A stretch of DNA of 64,000 nucleotides from Nocardioides marinus (GCF_013408145.1 NZ_JACBZI010000001.1:4044001-4108000), one strand, 5' to 3'. Counted from the first letter of the stretch, positions 27,390 through 37,073 are shown. The notes: generated by a model from the letters alone, not told the origin. Made by a program: numbers and translations.

Positions 27390-28031
27390 TCAGCCGGCCA
27401 CGCCGTACAACCGGTCCCCGGCGTCGCCGAGGCCGGGCACGATGTAGCCCTTCTCGTTCAGCTTCTCGTCCATGGCGGCGGTGACGACGGTGACCGGGAC
27501 GTCGAGGCCCTCGAGATCGGCTGCGAGCCGCTCGCAACCCTCGGGCGCGGCGAGCAGGCAGATCGCGGTGATGTGGTCGGCGCCGCGGTTGGTGAGGAAG
27601 CGGATGGCGGCGGCCAGGGTGCCGCCGGTGGCCAGCATCGGGTCCAGGACGTAGCACTGGCGGCCCGAGAGGTCCTCGGGCAGGCGCTCGGCGTACGTCG
27701 ACGCCTCGAGGGTGTCCTCGTTGCGCACCATCCCGAGGAAGCCGACCTCGGCGGTGGGCAGCAGTCGCATGAAGCCGTCCAGCATGCCCAGGCCGGCGCG
27801 CAGGATGGGCACGACCAGCGGCTTCGGCGCGGCCAGGCGTACGCCGTCGGCGACCGCGACCGGGGTCTGCACCTGCACCGGGGCCACCCGGACGTCACGG
27901 GTGGCCTCGTAGGCGAGCAGCGCGACGAGCTCCTCGGTGAGGGCCCGGAAGGTCGGGGAGTCGGTGCTCTCGTCCCTCAGCGTGGTGAGCTTGTGGGTGA
28001 CGAGGGGGTGGTCCACGACCTGGGTGCGCAT
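27390..28031 (-). CDS. upp: Uracil phosphoribosyltransferase
   Basis: 213 residues. It makes UMP from uracil and PRPP in pyrimidine salvage. The N-terminal HPLVTHKLTTLRDESTDSPTFR, the PILRAGLGM loop and the PRPP-binding YVLDPMLATGGTLAAAI are textbook features, with the uracil-binding GYIVPGLGDAGDRLYG at the end. Length is standard. ATG at 28031 follows TAGGCT by six bases. Divergent from the tadA pair. Confidence 0.96.
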   Translation of the reverse strand: MRTQVVDHPLVTHKLTTLRDESTDSPTFRALTEELVALLAYEATRDVRVAPVQVQTPVAVADGVRLAAPKPLVVPILRAGLGMLDGFMRLLPTAEVGFLGMVRNEDTLEASTYAERLPEDLSGRQCYVLDPMLATGGTLAAAIRFLTNRGADHITAICLLAAPEGCERLAADLEGLDVPVTVVTAAMDEKLNEKGYIVPGLGDAGDRLYGVAG

Positions 28032-28037
28032 GGGACC

Positions 28038-28043
28038 AGCCTA
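28038..28043 (-). promoter_or_regulatory. -10 hexamer of a leaderless promoter (upp)
   Basis: TAGGCT on the minus strand, six bases before the ATG at 28031. Confidence 0.65.
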
Positions 28044-28154
28044 GGGAGGATCCCGCCCGCGGGCGAAAGGGGTTGGCCCCGGATCGGTGGTCTGCCACCC
28101 TGGTCACACGCCACGTCGCGGGCCCGGTGCCCGCGCCCTTCCAGGGGGTCCCAC

Positions 28155-28661
28155 ATGCAGGACACGATCGACGCCCAGATCGACGACGTCGACCTGGCCG
28201 TGGCTGCCTACCGTCGGGCCGGCCAGTGGGTCGTGGACGAGCTGACCCGTGAGCACTGCGAGGACGTCGAGACCCTGGCCGAGGCGTTGCGCCACCTCGG
28301 CGGCGACACCGGCGCGCTCGCGCTGGTCAGCATCGACGAGGACTTCTTCGTCATCGTGCGGGTCCAGGGTCCGCGCACCCAGGTGCTGCTCTCCGACGCC
28401 AGCGCCGCGGAGGACTGGGACCTCGCCGAGTCGGTGCTCGACCTGCTCGACGAGATCGACCCCGACGACCTCGACGAGCGCGACGAGGACGAGCCGGCCG
28501 GAGACCTGGCCCTGCTCGCCGACCTCGGCGTGGCCGAGGAGGTCATGGAGGAGCTGCTCGACGACGTCGACCTCTACCCCGACGAGGTGCTCTCGGACCT
28601 GGCCCGGCTGATGGGCTTCGGTGAGCTCTTCGACGACGTGGTGGGGCTGACCTCCGCGTGA
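28155..28661 (+). CDS. tRNA adenosine deaminase-associated protein
   Basis: 168 residues, strongly acidic (LDEIDPDDLDERDEDEP). Actinobacteria carry this protein directly in front of tadA, and here the two overlap by four bases (GTGA), which supports a joint function. No catalytic motif is seen. The N terminus (VAAYRRAGQWVVDEL) and the FFVIVRVQG strand fit the family. ATG at 28155 has an AGGGGG site upstream; an open frame reaching back across upp is antisense noise. Confidence 0.85.
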   Translation: MQDTIDAQIDDVDLAVAAYRRAGQWVVDELTREHCEDVETLAEALRHLGGDTGALALVSIDEDFFVIVRVQGPRTQVLLSDASAAEDWDLAESVLDLLDEIDPDDLDERDEDEPAGDLALLADLGVAEEVMEELLDDVDLYPDEVLSDLARLMGFGELFDDVVGLTSA

Positions 28662-29137
28662 TCGGCGAGCGGTGGGCGGACCCGATGCGGGCCGCCCTGG
28701 AGCAGGCGCGCGCCGCGCTGGCCACCGGCGACGTCCCGATCGGCGCGGTCGTCCTCGACCCTGCCGGCGACGTGGTCGGCGCCGGTCGCAACGTGCGGGA
28801 GGCCGAGGCCGACCCGACCGGCCACGCGGAGGTCGTCGCGCTCCGCGCGGCCGCACGCGCCCGGGGGGAGTGGCGCCTGGAGGGCTGCACCCTGGTCGTC
28901 ACGCTCGAGCCGTGCACGATGTGCGCGGGCGCCGCTGTGCTCTCCCGCGTGGAGCGGGTGGTCTTCGGTGCCTTCGACGACAAGGCCGGTGCCGTCGGCA
29001 GCCTGTGGGACGTCGTGCGCGACCGACGCCTCAACCACCGCCCCGAGGTCGTCTCCGGGGTGCTGGCCGAGGAGTCGGCCGCGCTGCTCGCGGACTTCTT
29101 CGGCGGCCACCGCGAGCAGCGCGACCACTCCGGCTAG
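28658..29137 (+). CDS. tadA: tRNA-specific adenosine deaminase
   Basis: 159 residues. It converts A34 of tRNA-Arg(ACG) to inosine. The zinc-dependent cytidine/deoxycytidylate deaminase motifs are complete: H56-A-E58 and P-C86-x-x-C89 (EPCTMC), with the RVERVVFGAFDDKAGA segment after it. The GTG start sits in a GTGA overlap with the upstream partner. The stop codon shares the tetranucleotide CTAG with the stop of the converging DUF779 gene. Confidence 0.93.
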   Translation: MIGERWADPMRAALEQARAALATGDVPIGAVVLDPAGDVVGAGRNVREAEADPTGHAEVVALRAAARARGEWRLEGCTLVVTLEPCTMCAGAAVLSRVERVVFGAFDDKAGAVGSLWDVVRDRRLNHRPEVVSGVLAEESAALLADFFGGHREQRDHSG

Positions 29138-29477
29138 CCCGGTGGGTCGGCCAGCCGCGACCGGGTCAGGAACCGCACGCCGTACGGCGCCTCGAGGCTG
29201 AACCCGGCGCCTCGCCCCGTGACCACGTCGATGGTCAGCACCGTGTGCTTCCAGTACTCGTGCTGGGCCTTGGACATCCACACCGGCACGGCCCGCTCCA
29301 GCCCGACGTCGAGGTCCCCGAGGTGCACGTCGGCGTCGCCGAGCATGAAGTCCCCGTCGGGGTAGCACATCGGCGCCGACCCGTCGCAGCAGCCGCCGGA
29401 CTGGTGGAACATCACCGGCCCGTGGTCGGCCGTGAGGCGGCGGAGGAGCTCCGCCGCCTCAGGCGTCACGTCGACCA

Positions 29478-29478
<1 letters not shown>
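29134..29478 (-). CDS. DUF779 protein, aldehyde dehydrogenase partner
   Basis: 114 residues. DUF779 is a small cysteine-containing family nearly always next to acetaldehyde-type aldehyde dehydrogenase genes. The conserved MFHQSGGCCDGSAPMCY, with three close cysteines, suggests metal binding or redox. The ATG at 29478 overlaps the dehydrogenase stop by one base, so translation is coupled. Function unproven. Confidence 0.85.
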
Positions 29479-31001
<1,523 letters not shown>

Positions 31002-31076
31002 GGTCGCTCCTTGCGTCGGTGGCGTCAGTGGCAGTGGGCCGTCGACGTGACGGCGCTCACAGACGCTAGGAACCGC

Positions 31077-31095
31077 GACGTTGCGGGGACGTTGC
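31077..31095 (+). promoter_or_regulatory. Paired GACGTTGC direct repeat upstream of aldehyde dehydrogenase
   Basis: GACGTTGC, GGG, GACGTTGC: two copies with an 11-base period, about one turn of the helix. The same arrangement occurs at 32413-32431. Distance to the dehydrogenase start codon is 76 bases. Confidence 0.6.
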
Positions 31096-31115
31096 CCTGC
31101 CCTGGGACGCCGCGT

Positions 31116-32339
31116 TCAGCCCAGCTCGCGGTCGAGCCGGGCGACCTGCCCGTCGACCAGGGCACGCATCGGCGAGGTGGTGGGCACGACGGCCTGCTGG
31201 GCCACCCACATGTCGTAGTCGTCGCGGCCCCATGCCGAGCGGGTCCAGGCCGACATCAGGTCGGCCTCGCGGCTGCGGAGCAGGGCGTGGCGCAGGGAGG
31301 ACTCCAGCCCCTCCCGCAGGCGTACGACGCCGGGTGCCGTGGACCGCGGCAGGACCGGACCCCGGTAGGACCGCATCGCGCCGCGCAGGTCGCCGGCCGC
31401 GAGGAGGGCCTCGGTGGCGATCCAGTCGCCGGAGACCGAGGCGGTGAGCCGGTAGGGGCGGGAGGCCAGCAGCTCCTCGCCGAGCAGTCCGCGCAGCCGG
31501 TTGAGCTCGGCGCGCAGCGTCGAGGAGCCGCCGTCGTCCTCGTAGAGCAGCACGGCCAGCTCGTCGCCGGTCAGCCCGGCCGGGGCCGAGGCCAGCAGCA
31601 TCGCGAGCTCGGAGTGCCGCGGGCTCAGGCGCAGGGTGGACAGGCGCCCTCGACCGTCGTCGACGGTGAGCAGCGCCTCGCTGCGACCCAGCGACTCCAG
31701 CATCAACCCGATCCCGCGGGTGCGCGGTGTGGCCGGGCGGGTCGAGAGCTGGTCGCGGGCGAGCTCGGCCTCGGCCATCCGGGCCGCCGCGCGCACCATC
31801 GCCAGCGTCTGCGGCACCACCACCTGGTCGCCGCCGGTGACGTCGAGGACGCCCAGCAGCTCGCTGGTCGCCGGGTCGTGGATGGGGGTGGCTGCGCACG
31901 ACCAGGGCTGGACGCTGGCGCGGAAGTGCTCGGCGCGGGTGATCGTGGCGGAGCGACCGGTGGCCAGGGCCAGGCCGGGTGCGTTGGTGCCGGCCACCCG
32001 CTCGTCCCAGTTGCTGCCCTCGACGAACCCGATCGCCTCGGCCCTGCGCAGGGTGCTCGGGGCTCCGCAGACCCACAGCAGCTGCCCGGCGGCGTCGCCG
32101 ATGGCCATCACCGCGTCGACGTCGCGCACGGCCTGGCCGAGCACGTCGTCGAGGAGGGGGAAGACACGGGCCAGGGGGTGCGCCTCCCGCAGGCTGCGCA
32201 GGTCGGACTCCTGGATCGTCACCGGCGCCTCGGGGGCGTCGCAGGTGACGCCGGCGGCGGCGGAGCGCTGCCAGGACTCGGCGACCTCGGCGCGCATGGC
32301 GCCGCGGGCGGTCCGTCGGGTCATGAGATCAGTAGACAT
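31116..32339 (-). CDS. GAF-domain transcriptional regulator (AcoR-like sensor, winged-helix output)
   Basis: 407 residues. The N-terminal part (about 35-200) matches the sensor half of AcoR-type regulators: RSLREAHPLARVFPLLDDVLGQAV, then a GAF domain with GSNWDERVAGTNAPGLAL and PIHDPATSELLGVLDVTG. There is no AAA+ sigma-54 domain; instead the C-terminal half has LSPRHSELAMLLA then LTGDELAVLLYEDDGGSSTLRAELNRLRGLL, a winged-helix arrangement like SARP-type activators. It lies just upstream of the aldehyde dehydrogenase operon, same strand. Its own start has the same paired motif 74 bases away, suggesting self-regulation. An alternative start is ATG 32324. Confidence 0.82.
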   Translation of the reverse strand: MSTDLMTRRTARGAMRAEVAESWQRSAAAGVTCDAPEAPVTIQESDLRSLREAHPLARVFPLLDDVLGQAVRDVDAVMAIGDAAGQLLWVCGAPSTLRRAEAIGFVEGSNWDERVAGTNAPGLALATGRSATITRAEHFRASVQPWSCAATPIHDPATSELLGVLDVTGGDQVVVPQTLAMVRAAARMAEAELARDQLSTRPATPRTRGIGLMLESLGRSEALLTVDDGRGRLSTLRLSPRHSELAMLLASAPAGLTGDELAVLLYEDDGGSSTLRAELNRLRGLLGEELLASRPYRLTASVSGDWIATEALLAAGDLRGAMRSYRGPVLPRSTAPGVVRLREGLESSLRHALLRSREADLMSAWTRSAWGRDDYDMWVAQQAVVPTTSPMRALVDGQVARLDRELG

Positions 32340-32412
32340 CGTGGAGGGGCACCTCGCCAGGGAACGGTGTGACCGGCGTCTCTCGCGGGACGTCTCGCAG
32401 GGTGGCTGCGGT

Positions 32413-32431
32413 GACGTTGCAACGACGTTGC
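32413..32431 (+). promoter_or_regulatory. Paired GACGTTGC direct repeat upstream of the GAF regulator
   Basis: GACGTTGC, AAC, GACGTTGC with an 11-base period. The centre also forms the perfect palindrome TGCAACG-A-CGTTGCA. The near edge is 74 bases from the regulator start. Confidence 0.6.
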
Positions 32432-32507
32432 ATCCGAGGCCGACGGCCTCACGGGGCACTGCCCGGCGCCTCCCGAAGGCGATTTCGTGCCGATCAGGTC
32501 GCTCCGG

Positions 32508-32513
32508 TATGTT
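32508..32513 (+). promoter_or_regulatory. -10 hexamer of the tRNA-Ser gene
   Basis: TATGTT, then seven bases to the first base of the tRNA. The position mirrors that seen at leaderless protein genes. Confidence 0.6.
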
Positions 32514-32520
32514 CACCTGC

Positions 32521-32610
32521 GGTGGCGTGTCCGAGCGGCCGAAGGTGCATCACTCGAAATGATGTGTGGGGTCAAACCCACCGTGGGTTCAAATCCCACC
32601 GCCACCGCCA
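32521..32610 (+). tRNA. tRNA-Ser (anticodon CGA)
   Basis: A 90-base class II tRNA. Acceptor GGTGGCG pairs with CGCCACC (32600-32606), followed by discriminator G and an encoded CCA. The anticodon stem CATCA/TGATG encloses the loop CTCGAAA, giving anticodon CGA at 32555-32557, which reads UCG. A long variable arm TGTGGGGTCAAACCCACC follows, as expected for serine. T arm GTGGG/CCCAC with loop TTCAAAT. Confidence 0.97.
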
Positions 32611-32615
32611 GCTTC

Positions 32616-32654
32616 CCGAGAGCCCCGGAGACCTCCTGGTCCCGGGGCTCTCGG
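32616..32654 (+). terminator. Hairpin terminator of tRNA-Ser
   Basis: Perfect 13-base arms CCGAGAGCCCCGG and CCGGGGCTCTCGG with a 13-base loop, starting five bases after the tRNA. No T-run, as is common in this group. Confidence 0.65.
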
Positions 32655-32685
32655 CGTCTGGTCCGGGCGCGTGCCCGAGGCGCGC

Positions 32686-33327
32686 TCACGCTGGCAGCCA
32701 CACGCTGAACGCCGGGGCCCCGCCGGCGCCCCAGAGGCCGTCGCGCACCCGCACCTCGTACGCCTCGCGTCCGGCCCGGCCGACCTCGACCGCCGCGGTC
32801 CCGGCCGCGTCGGTGGTGAGGCGTCGGCGCTGCACGACCTCGCCCCGCAGCAGGACGCGCACCCGCAGCTCCTGCTCGGCGCCCCAGCCGGTGAGCCGGG
32901 CGTCGAACATCTCGTCGTCGGCCGGGTTCGCGGGGGTCGAGTCGACCGCGGGCTCGTAGCCGGGCCGCGACGTGACGGCGACGTACGCCGTCTGCACCAG
33001 CTCGCCCGGTTGGGCCGCGTCGCTGACCTGCACCGCGTGGACGCCCTCGGCCAGGGTGTCGGTCGCGCAGGTGAGCTGCTCGTCGTCGTACGCGCACGGC
33101 AGTGCCGGCTCGACCCGCTCGTCCTGCCGCAGCCCACGCCGCGCCGGCCCGATCGTGACGGTGATGTCGCCGTCGGGGTGCACGACCCGTCCGGTGACCT
33201 CCTCGCCGGGAGCGACGGCGACCGGCAGGTCCGCGACCCCGAGCGGGGTGTCCACGGCGAAGCCGCACCCGGTGACCAGCAGCACGAGAGGGGCCGACGA
33301 GAGCAGGGGACGGGTGCACGGTGGCAT
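32686..33327 (-). CDS. Predicted secreted lipoprotein of unknown function
   Basis: 213 residues from ATG 33327; an ATG 14 codons earlier is possible. A signal peptide ends at LLVTGC, a lipobox. The mature protein looks all-beta with two repeat-like Ig/carboxypeptidase-regulatory strands (EEVTGRVVHPDGDITVTIGP; RVRVLLRGEVVQRRRLTTDAAGTAAVEV), and contains one likely disulfide (PCAYDDEQLTCATD). I do not recognise a named family. It points toward tRNA-Ser and away from the Tudor-like gene. Confidence 0.7.
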   Translation of the reverse strand: MPPCTRPLLSSAPLVLLVTGCGFAVDTPLGVADLPVAVAPGEEVTGRVVHPDGDITVTIGPARRGLRQDERVEPALPCAYDDEQLTCATDTLAEGVHAVQVSDAAQPGELVQTAYVAVTSRPGYEPAVDSTPANPADDEMFDARLTGWGAEQELRVRVLLRGEVVQRRRLTTDAAGTAAVEVGRAGREAYEVRVRDGLWGAGGAPAFSVWLPA

Positions 33328-33440
33328 GTCGTCAGGGTGCCCCGGACCGGGGGCTCCACGCCTGAGCACGCAGGCTCAGGTCCCGAAGGTGGCGCCCCAG
33401 CATGGCCCTGGCGGCCCGGAGGGCGCATACTCGACAGAAC

Positions 33441-33662
33441 ATGCCTTCCTCCTCGTGGTCGAGTCGCCGCCACCTCCCCAACAGTCCGTTCCAGCCCGAG
33501 CCGGAGCGGGTGGTCGAGATCTTCGAGACCGGCGACCGGGTCTCCCACGACATCCACGGCCTCGGCCTGGTGGTGGGCGTCGACTCCTACGGCGTCACCG
33601 TCGACTTCGGAGCCCAGACGCTGCGGATCACCTCGCCGTTCAACAAGATGGAGAAGCTCTGA
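33441..33662 (+). CDS. Miniprotein resembling the PcrA/UvrD C-terminal Tudor-like domain
   Basis: 73 residues. Residues 31-73 (FETGDRVSHDIHGLGLVVGV, then VTVDFGAQTLRI and MEKL) follow the pattern of the Tudor-like RNA polymerase-interacting domain found at the end of PcrA/UvrD helicases and related to the CarD N terminus. Here it stands alone behind a 30-residue Ser/Arg/Pro-rich tail. An RNA polymerase-binding role is inferred from the fold resemblance only. CATACT lies nine bases before the ATG. Confidence 0.7.
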   Translation: MPSSSWSSRRHLPNSPFQPEPERVVEIFETGDRVSHDIHGLGLVVGVDSYGVTVDFGAQTLRITSPFNKMEKL

Positions 33663-33700
33663 GCGTGTGACCCTCGGCGGGTGACGGGCACGCCCACCGG

Positions 33701-33706
33701 CAGGAT
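33701..33706 (+). promoter_or_regulatory. Weak -10 hexamer before the carbonic anhydrase gene
   Basis: CAGGAT, six bases, GTG at 33713. The same hexamer and spacing precede the MoxR gene at 39900. Confidence 0.4.
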
Positions 33707-33712
33707 GGCCGG

Positions 33713-34249
33713 GTGATCATCGTCGAGTTCGAGGGCAAGCGCCCCCGCGTCCACCCCGAGGCCTTCGTCGCCGAGACCGCCACCCTCATCGGTGCCGTGA
33801 CCGTCGAGCAGGGCGCGAGCGTCTGGTACGGCGCCGTCCTGCGCGGCGACATCTGCACGATCGTGGTGCGGGAGGGCTCCAACATCCAGGACAACTCGGT
33901 CCTGCACGCCGCACCGGGGCACACCCTCACCATCGGTCCCCACGCGACCGTCGGGCACTCCTGCACGGTCCACGGGCGCGAGGTCGGCGAGAAGGCGCTC
34001 GTCGGCAACGGCAGCACGTTGCTCGACGACTCCGTGGTGGGTCCCGGCACGCTGGTCGGCGCCGGCTCGGTCGTCACCCCGGGCACCTCGATCCCCGGCG
34101 GGATGGTCGCCACCGGGATCCCCTGCAAGGCGATCAAGCCGGTCGAGGGCACCAGCTCCCAGCTGTGGATCGACTCCAACGCGGAGTACTACCGCGACCT
34201 GGCAGACCGGCACCGTCGTACTGCGCGCACCGTCGACCCGCTGGTCTAG
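33713..34249 (+). CDS. Gamma-carbonic anhydrase family protein
   Basis: 178 residues. A left-handed beta-helix of hexapeptide repeats with the metal-ligand histidines in SVLHAAPGHTL and TVGHSCTVHG, as in the gamma class of carbonic anhydrases. These proteins hydrate CO2, though some members show no activity. The N-terminal Arg-Gly-Asp loop (VLRGDICTIVV) fits the active-site Arg/Asp pair. A C-terminal helix ends the protein. Stand-alone gene. Confidence 0.9.
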   Translation: MIIVEFEGKRPRVHPEAFVAETATLIGAVTVEQGASVWYGAVLRGDICTIVVREGSNIQDNSVLHAAPGHTLTIGPHATVGHSCTVHGREVGEKALVGNGSTLLDDSVVGPGTLVGAGSVVTPGTSIPGGMVATGIPCKAIKPVEGTSSQLWIDSNAEYYRDLADRHRRTARTVDPLV

Positions 34250-34353
34250 ACCACCAGGTAAAGACATACCCCCGGGCGTAACCCGGCTCACACGCCGGGG
34301 TTGGGCGGACCGAGAGCATCCGAAATTTCTCGAGTCCCTGGGGAGGGAGCCTG

Positions 34354-36225
34354 ATGTCGTCATCTCGTCGTACCCCCGTGCGTCCGACCATCCGCTCGTC
34401 GGTCCGCCCGTCCGTCCGTGCCGCCGCGAGCATCGTCGCGACCCTCGGCCTGGCGGCCGGTGGTGTCGCGGCCGCGCAGCCCGCGACCGCCGCCGCTCCG
34501 GCCGCCGAGCCGACGTCCTCGCTGCTGGGGGGTCTCGCCGACCTGACCGAGCTGCGCGACTACGTGGTCACCGTCGACCCGGCCGTCGACGTGGTCCCGC
34601 GGCTCGCCCGCGAGCTGACGAAGCCGCTCGGCGGCACGGTCCTCTACACCTACGACGAGGTGCTCAACGGCTTCGCCGTCCGCCTCCCGAGCGTGGCCGC
34701 CTCGGCCCTGCGCGCGCTGCCGGTCGTCGAGACCGTGCGTCGCGACGTCCGGGCGGTCGCCACCGGTGAGCAGCCCGGCGCGACCTGGGGCATCGACCGC
34801 ACCGACCAGCGCTCGCTCCCGCTCGACTCCACCTTCGAGTACGCCGACGACGCCGGCCGCGACGCCCACGTCTACGTCATCGACACCGGCCTCAACCCCG
34901 ACCACGCCGAGTTCACCGGCCGCGTCGGGACCGGTCGCAACTTCGTGGCCGGTGGGCTGCTCGGCTTCGGCTCGGTCGACCCGACCGCCTGGACCGACTG
35001 CAACGGCCACGGCACCCACGTCAGCAGCACCGCCGCCGGCACCACCTGGGGCATCGCCAAGAAGGCCACCGTCCACGCTGTGCGCGTGCTCAACTGCCAG
35101 GGCTCGGGCAGCGGTGCGGCGATCATCGCCGGCATCGACTGGGTCGCCCAGAACGCCGAGCCGCAGTCGGTCGCGAACCTCTCGCTCGGCACGGTCAGCC
35201 GCTCCGCCGACGTCGACAACGCCGTCACCGCGCTCGTGCAGTCCGGCGTCGCCGTCGCCGTCGCCGCGGGCAACGACAACAAGGACGCCTGCACCACCTC
35301 CCCGGCGGCGGCGCCGGCCGTCCTGACCACCGGCTCCACCGAGCGCACCGACGCCCGGTCGTCGTTCTCCAACTACGGCACCTGCGTCGACCTGTTCGCC
35401 CCCGGCAGCAGCATCACCGCCGCCGACTACCGCAACACCACCGGCTCGACCGTGCTGAGCGGTACGTCGATGGCCAGCCCGCACGTCGCCGGCGTCCTGG
35501 CCCTGGTCCGCTCGATCGACCCGGGGCTGTCCGCCACCGCGGCGCAGGACGTCGTCGTGGAGGGGTCCAGCGCCTCCAAGGTCACCAACCCGGGCGCGGG
35601 GTCCCCCAACAAGTTGCTGTGGTCGGGCGTCGCGGTCGACGACCCGAGCATCGACCGGGCGCCGACCGCCGCGTTCACGAGCAGCTGCGACGGCCTCACC
35701 TGCGCCTTCGACGCCAGCGGCTCCCGCGACGACAGGGGCATCGCGTCGTACTCCTGGTCCTTCGGCGACGGTGCCTCCGGCAGCGGCGTCAGCCCCTCGC
35801 ACGCCTACTCCACCGGCGGTGCGCTGACCGTGACCCTCACCGTCACCGACACCGGCGGGCAGACCGCGACCACCAGTGGTCAGGTCGCGCCGTTCGACCC
35901 GAGCTCGGTGCCCTGCACTGACTGCACGGAGTACTCCGGCACCCTGGCCAACGGCGGCACCGCCTACCCGGCCGGCTCCGCGGGCTTCACCGCCAGCGGT
36001 GCGCTGAAGGGCTGGCTGCGCGGCCCCGCGGCCGCGAACTTCGACCTCACGCTCCAGCAGCGCTCCTGTGGCCTGCTGTGGTGCTCGTGGACCGACCTCG
36101 CCTCCAGCCGCACTCCCGGCTCGGAGGAGGAGATCAACCGCAGCGTCGCCAACGGCACCTACCGCTGGGTGATCACCTCGGCGAGCGGCTCCGGTGACTG
36201 GCAGTTCTGGGGCGACCCCCGCTGA
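34354..36225 (+). CDS. Secreted S8 family serine protease with PKD domain
   Basis: 623 residues. A long Arg-rich signal peptide (1 to about 47) is followed by an I9 propeptide (RDYVVTVDPAVDV to about residue 130). The subtilisin domain has the complete triad: Asp177 (VIDTG), His219 (NGHGTH) and Ser372 (GTSMASP). A PKD domain at about 430-505 (SYSWSFGDG) and a C-terminal beta domain with paired cysteines suggest binding to a surface or substrate. A GGGAGGGAG site precedes the ATG, and the 104-base leader contains a GC hairpin. Likely an extracellular nutrient protease. Confidence 0.93.
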   Translation: MSSSRRTPVRPTIRSSVRPSVRAAASIVATLGLAAGGVAAAQPATAAAPAAEPTSSLLGGLADLTELRDYVVTVDPAVDVVPRLARELTKPLGGTVLYTYDEVLNGFAVRLPSVAASALRALPVVETVRRDVRAVATGEQPGATWGIDRTDQRSLPLDSTFEYADDAGRDAHVYVIDTGLNPDHAEFTGRVGTGRNFVAGGLLGFGSVDPTAWTDCNGHGTHVSSTAAGTTWGIAKKATVHAVRVLNCQGSGSGAAIIAGIDWVAQNAEPQSVANLSLGTVSRSADVDNAVTALVQSGVAVAVAAGNDNKDACTTSPAAAPAVLTTGSTERTDARSSFSNYGTCVDLFAPGSSITAADYRNTTGSTVLSGTSMASPHVAGVLALVRSIDPGLSATAAQDVVVEGSSASKVTNPGAGSPNKLLWSGVAVDDPSIDRAPTAAFTSSCDGLTCAFDASGSRDDRGIASYSWSFGDGASGSGVSPSHAYSTGGALTVTLTVTDTGGQTATTSGQVAPFDPSSVPCTDCTEYSGTLANGGTAYPAGSAGFTASGALKGWLRGPAAANFDLTLQQRSCGLLWCSWTDLASSRTPGSEEEINRSVANGTYRWVITSASGSGDWQFWGDPR

Positions 36226-36256
36226 TCGCCACCTGCTGAACCCTCCCCGACGGCCC

Positions 36257-36262
36257 TAGGGT
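36257..36262 (+). promoter_or_regulatory. -10 hexamer of a leaderless promoter (enoyl-CoA hydratase)
   Basis: TAGGGT, seven bases, ATG at 36270. Confidence 0.65.
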
Positions 36263-36269
36263 CGGGAGC

Positions 36270-37073
36270 ATGTCTCACCAGAGCATGTCCCCCGAGTCCC
36301 CGGGGCCGTCGGTGCGTGTGGAGCGCGACGGTCCGGTGACCACCGTCGTCATCGACCGCCCGCACGCCCGCAACGCTGTCGACGGCCCGACCGCCGCCGC
36401 CCTGGCGGCGGCGTTCCGGGAGTTCGACGCCGACCCGGAGCAGCGCGTCGCGGTGCTCCACGGCGACGGCGGCACGTTCTGCGCGGGCGCCGATCTCAAG
36501 GCCATCGGCACGCCGGAGGGCAACCGCGTCGATCCGCTCCCCGCCGACGGGCCGATGGGCCCCACCCGGATGCGCGTGTCCAAGCCGGTGATCGCCGCGA
36601 TCGAGGGCCACGCCGTGGCCGGCGGGCTGGAGCTGGCGATCTGGTGCGACCTGCGGGTCGCCGCCGGGGACGCGGTCCTCGGGGTCTTCTGTCGCCGCTG
36701 GGGCGTGCCCCTCATCGACGGCGGCACCGTGCGGCTGCCGCGGCTCATCGGCACCAGTCGCGCCATGGACCTGATCCTCACCGGTCGTCCCGTCGACGCC
36801 TGGGAGGCCGAGCGGATGGGTCTGGTCAACCGGGTCGTGCCGGTCGGCCAGGCGCGGGTCGAGGCCGAGACGCTGGCCCGCCAGCTCGCCGGCCTGCCGC
36901 AGACCTGCCTGGCCGAGGACCGGCTCTCGGTGCTGGAGTCGGAAGGCCTGACCGAGGAGCAGGCGCTCGAGGTCGAGCACCGGCACGGGCTGGTCTCGCT
37001 CACCGGGGCCGTCGAGGGTGCGCAGCGGTTCGTGGCCGGCGAGGGTCGGCACGGGCAGCCGCTTGGCGGGTGA
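36270..37073 (+). CDS. Enoyl-CoA hydratase/isomerase (crotonase) family protein
   Basis: 267 residues. Crotonase fold with the oxyanion-hole segment TFCAGADLKAIG and the AAIEGHAVAGGLELAIWCDLRVA strand. The second catalytic Glu region (GVFCRRWGVPLIDGGTVRLPRLIG) is preserved. Such enzymes hydrate enoyl-CoA in fatty acid or aromatic degradation; the substrate cannot be specified. The leaderless ATG is fixed by the promoter. No co-transcribed partner is visible. Confidence 0.88.
   Translation: MSHQSMSPESPGPSVRVERDGPVTTVVIDRPHARNAVDGPTAAALAAAFREFDADPEQRVAVLHGDGGTFCAGADLKAIGTPEGNRVDPLPADGPMGPTRMRVSKPVIAAIEGHAVAGGLELAIWCDLRVAAGDAVLGVFCRRWGVPLIDGGTVRLPRLIGTSRAMDLILTGRPVDAWEAERMGLVNRVVPVGQARVEAETLARQLAGLPQTCLAEDRLSVLESEGLTEEQALEVEHRHGLVSLTGAVEGAQRFVAGEGRHGQPLGG

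Noticed and set aside
34250..34353. Possible riboswitch in the leader of the secreted protease gene
   Set aside because: A GC hairpin is present but I could match no known riboswitch consensus; it may be a terminator of the preceding gene.
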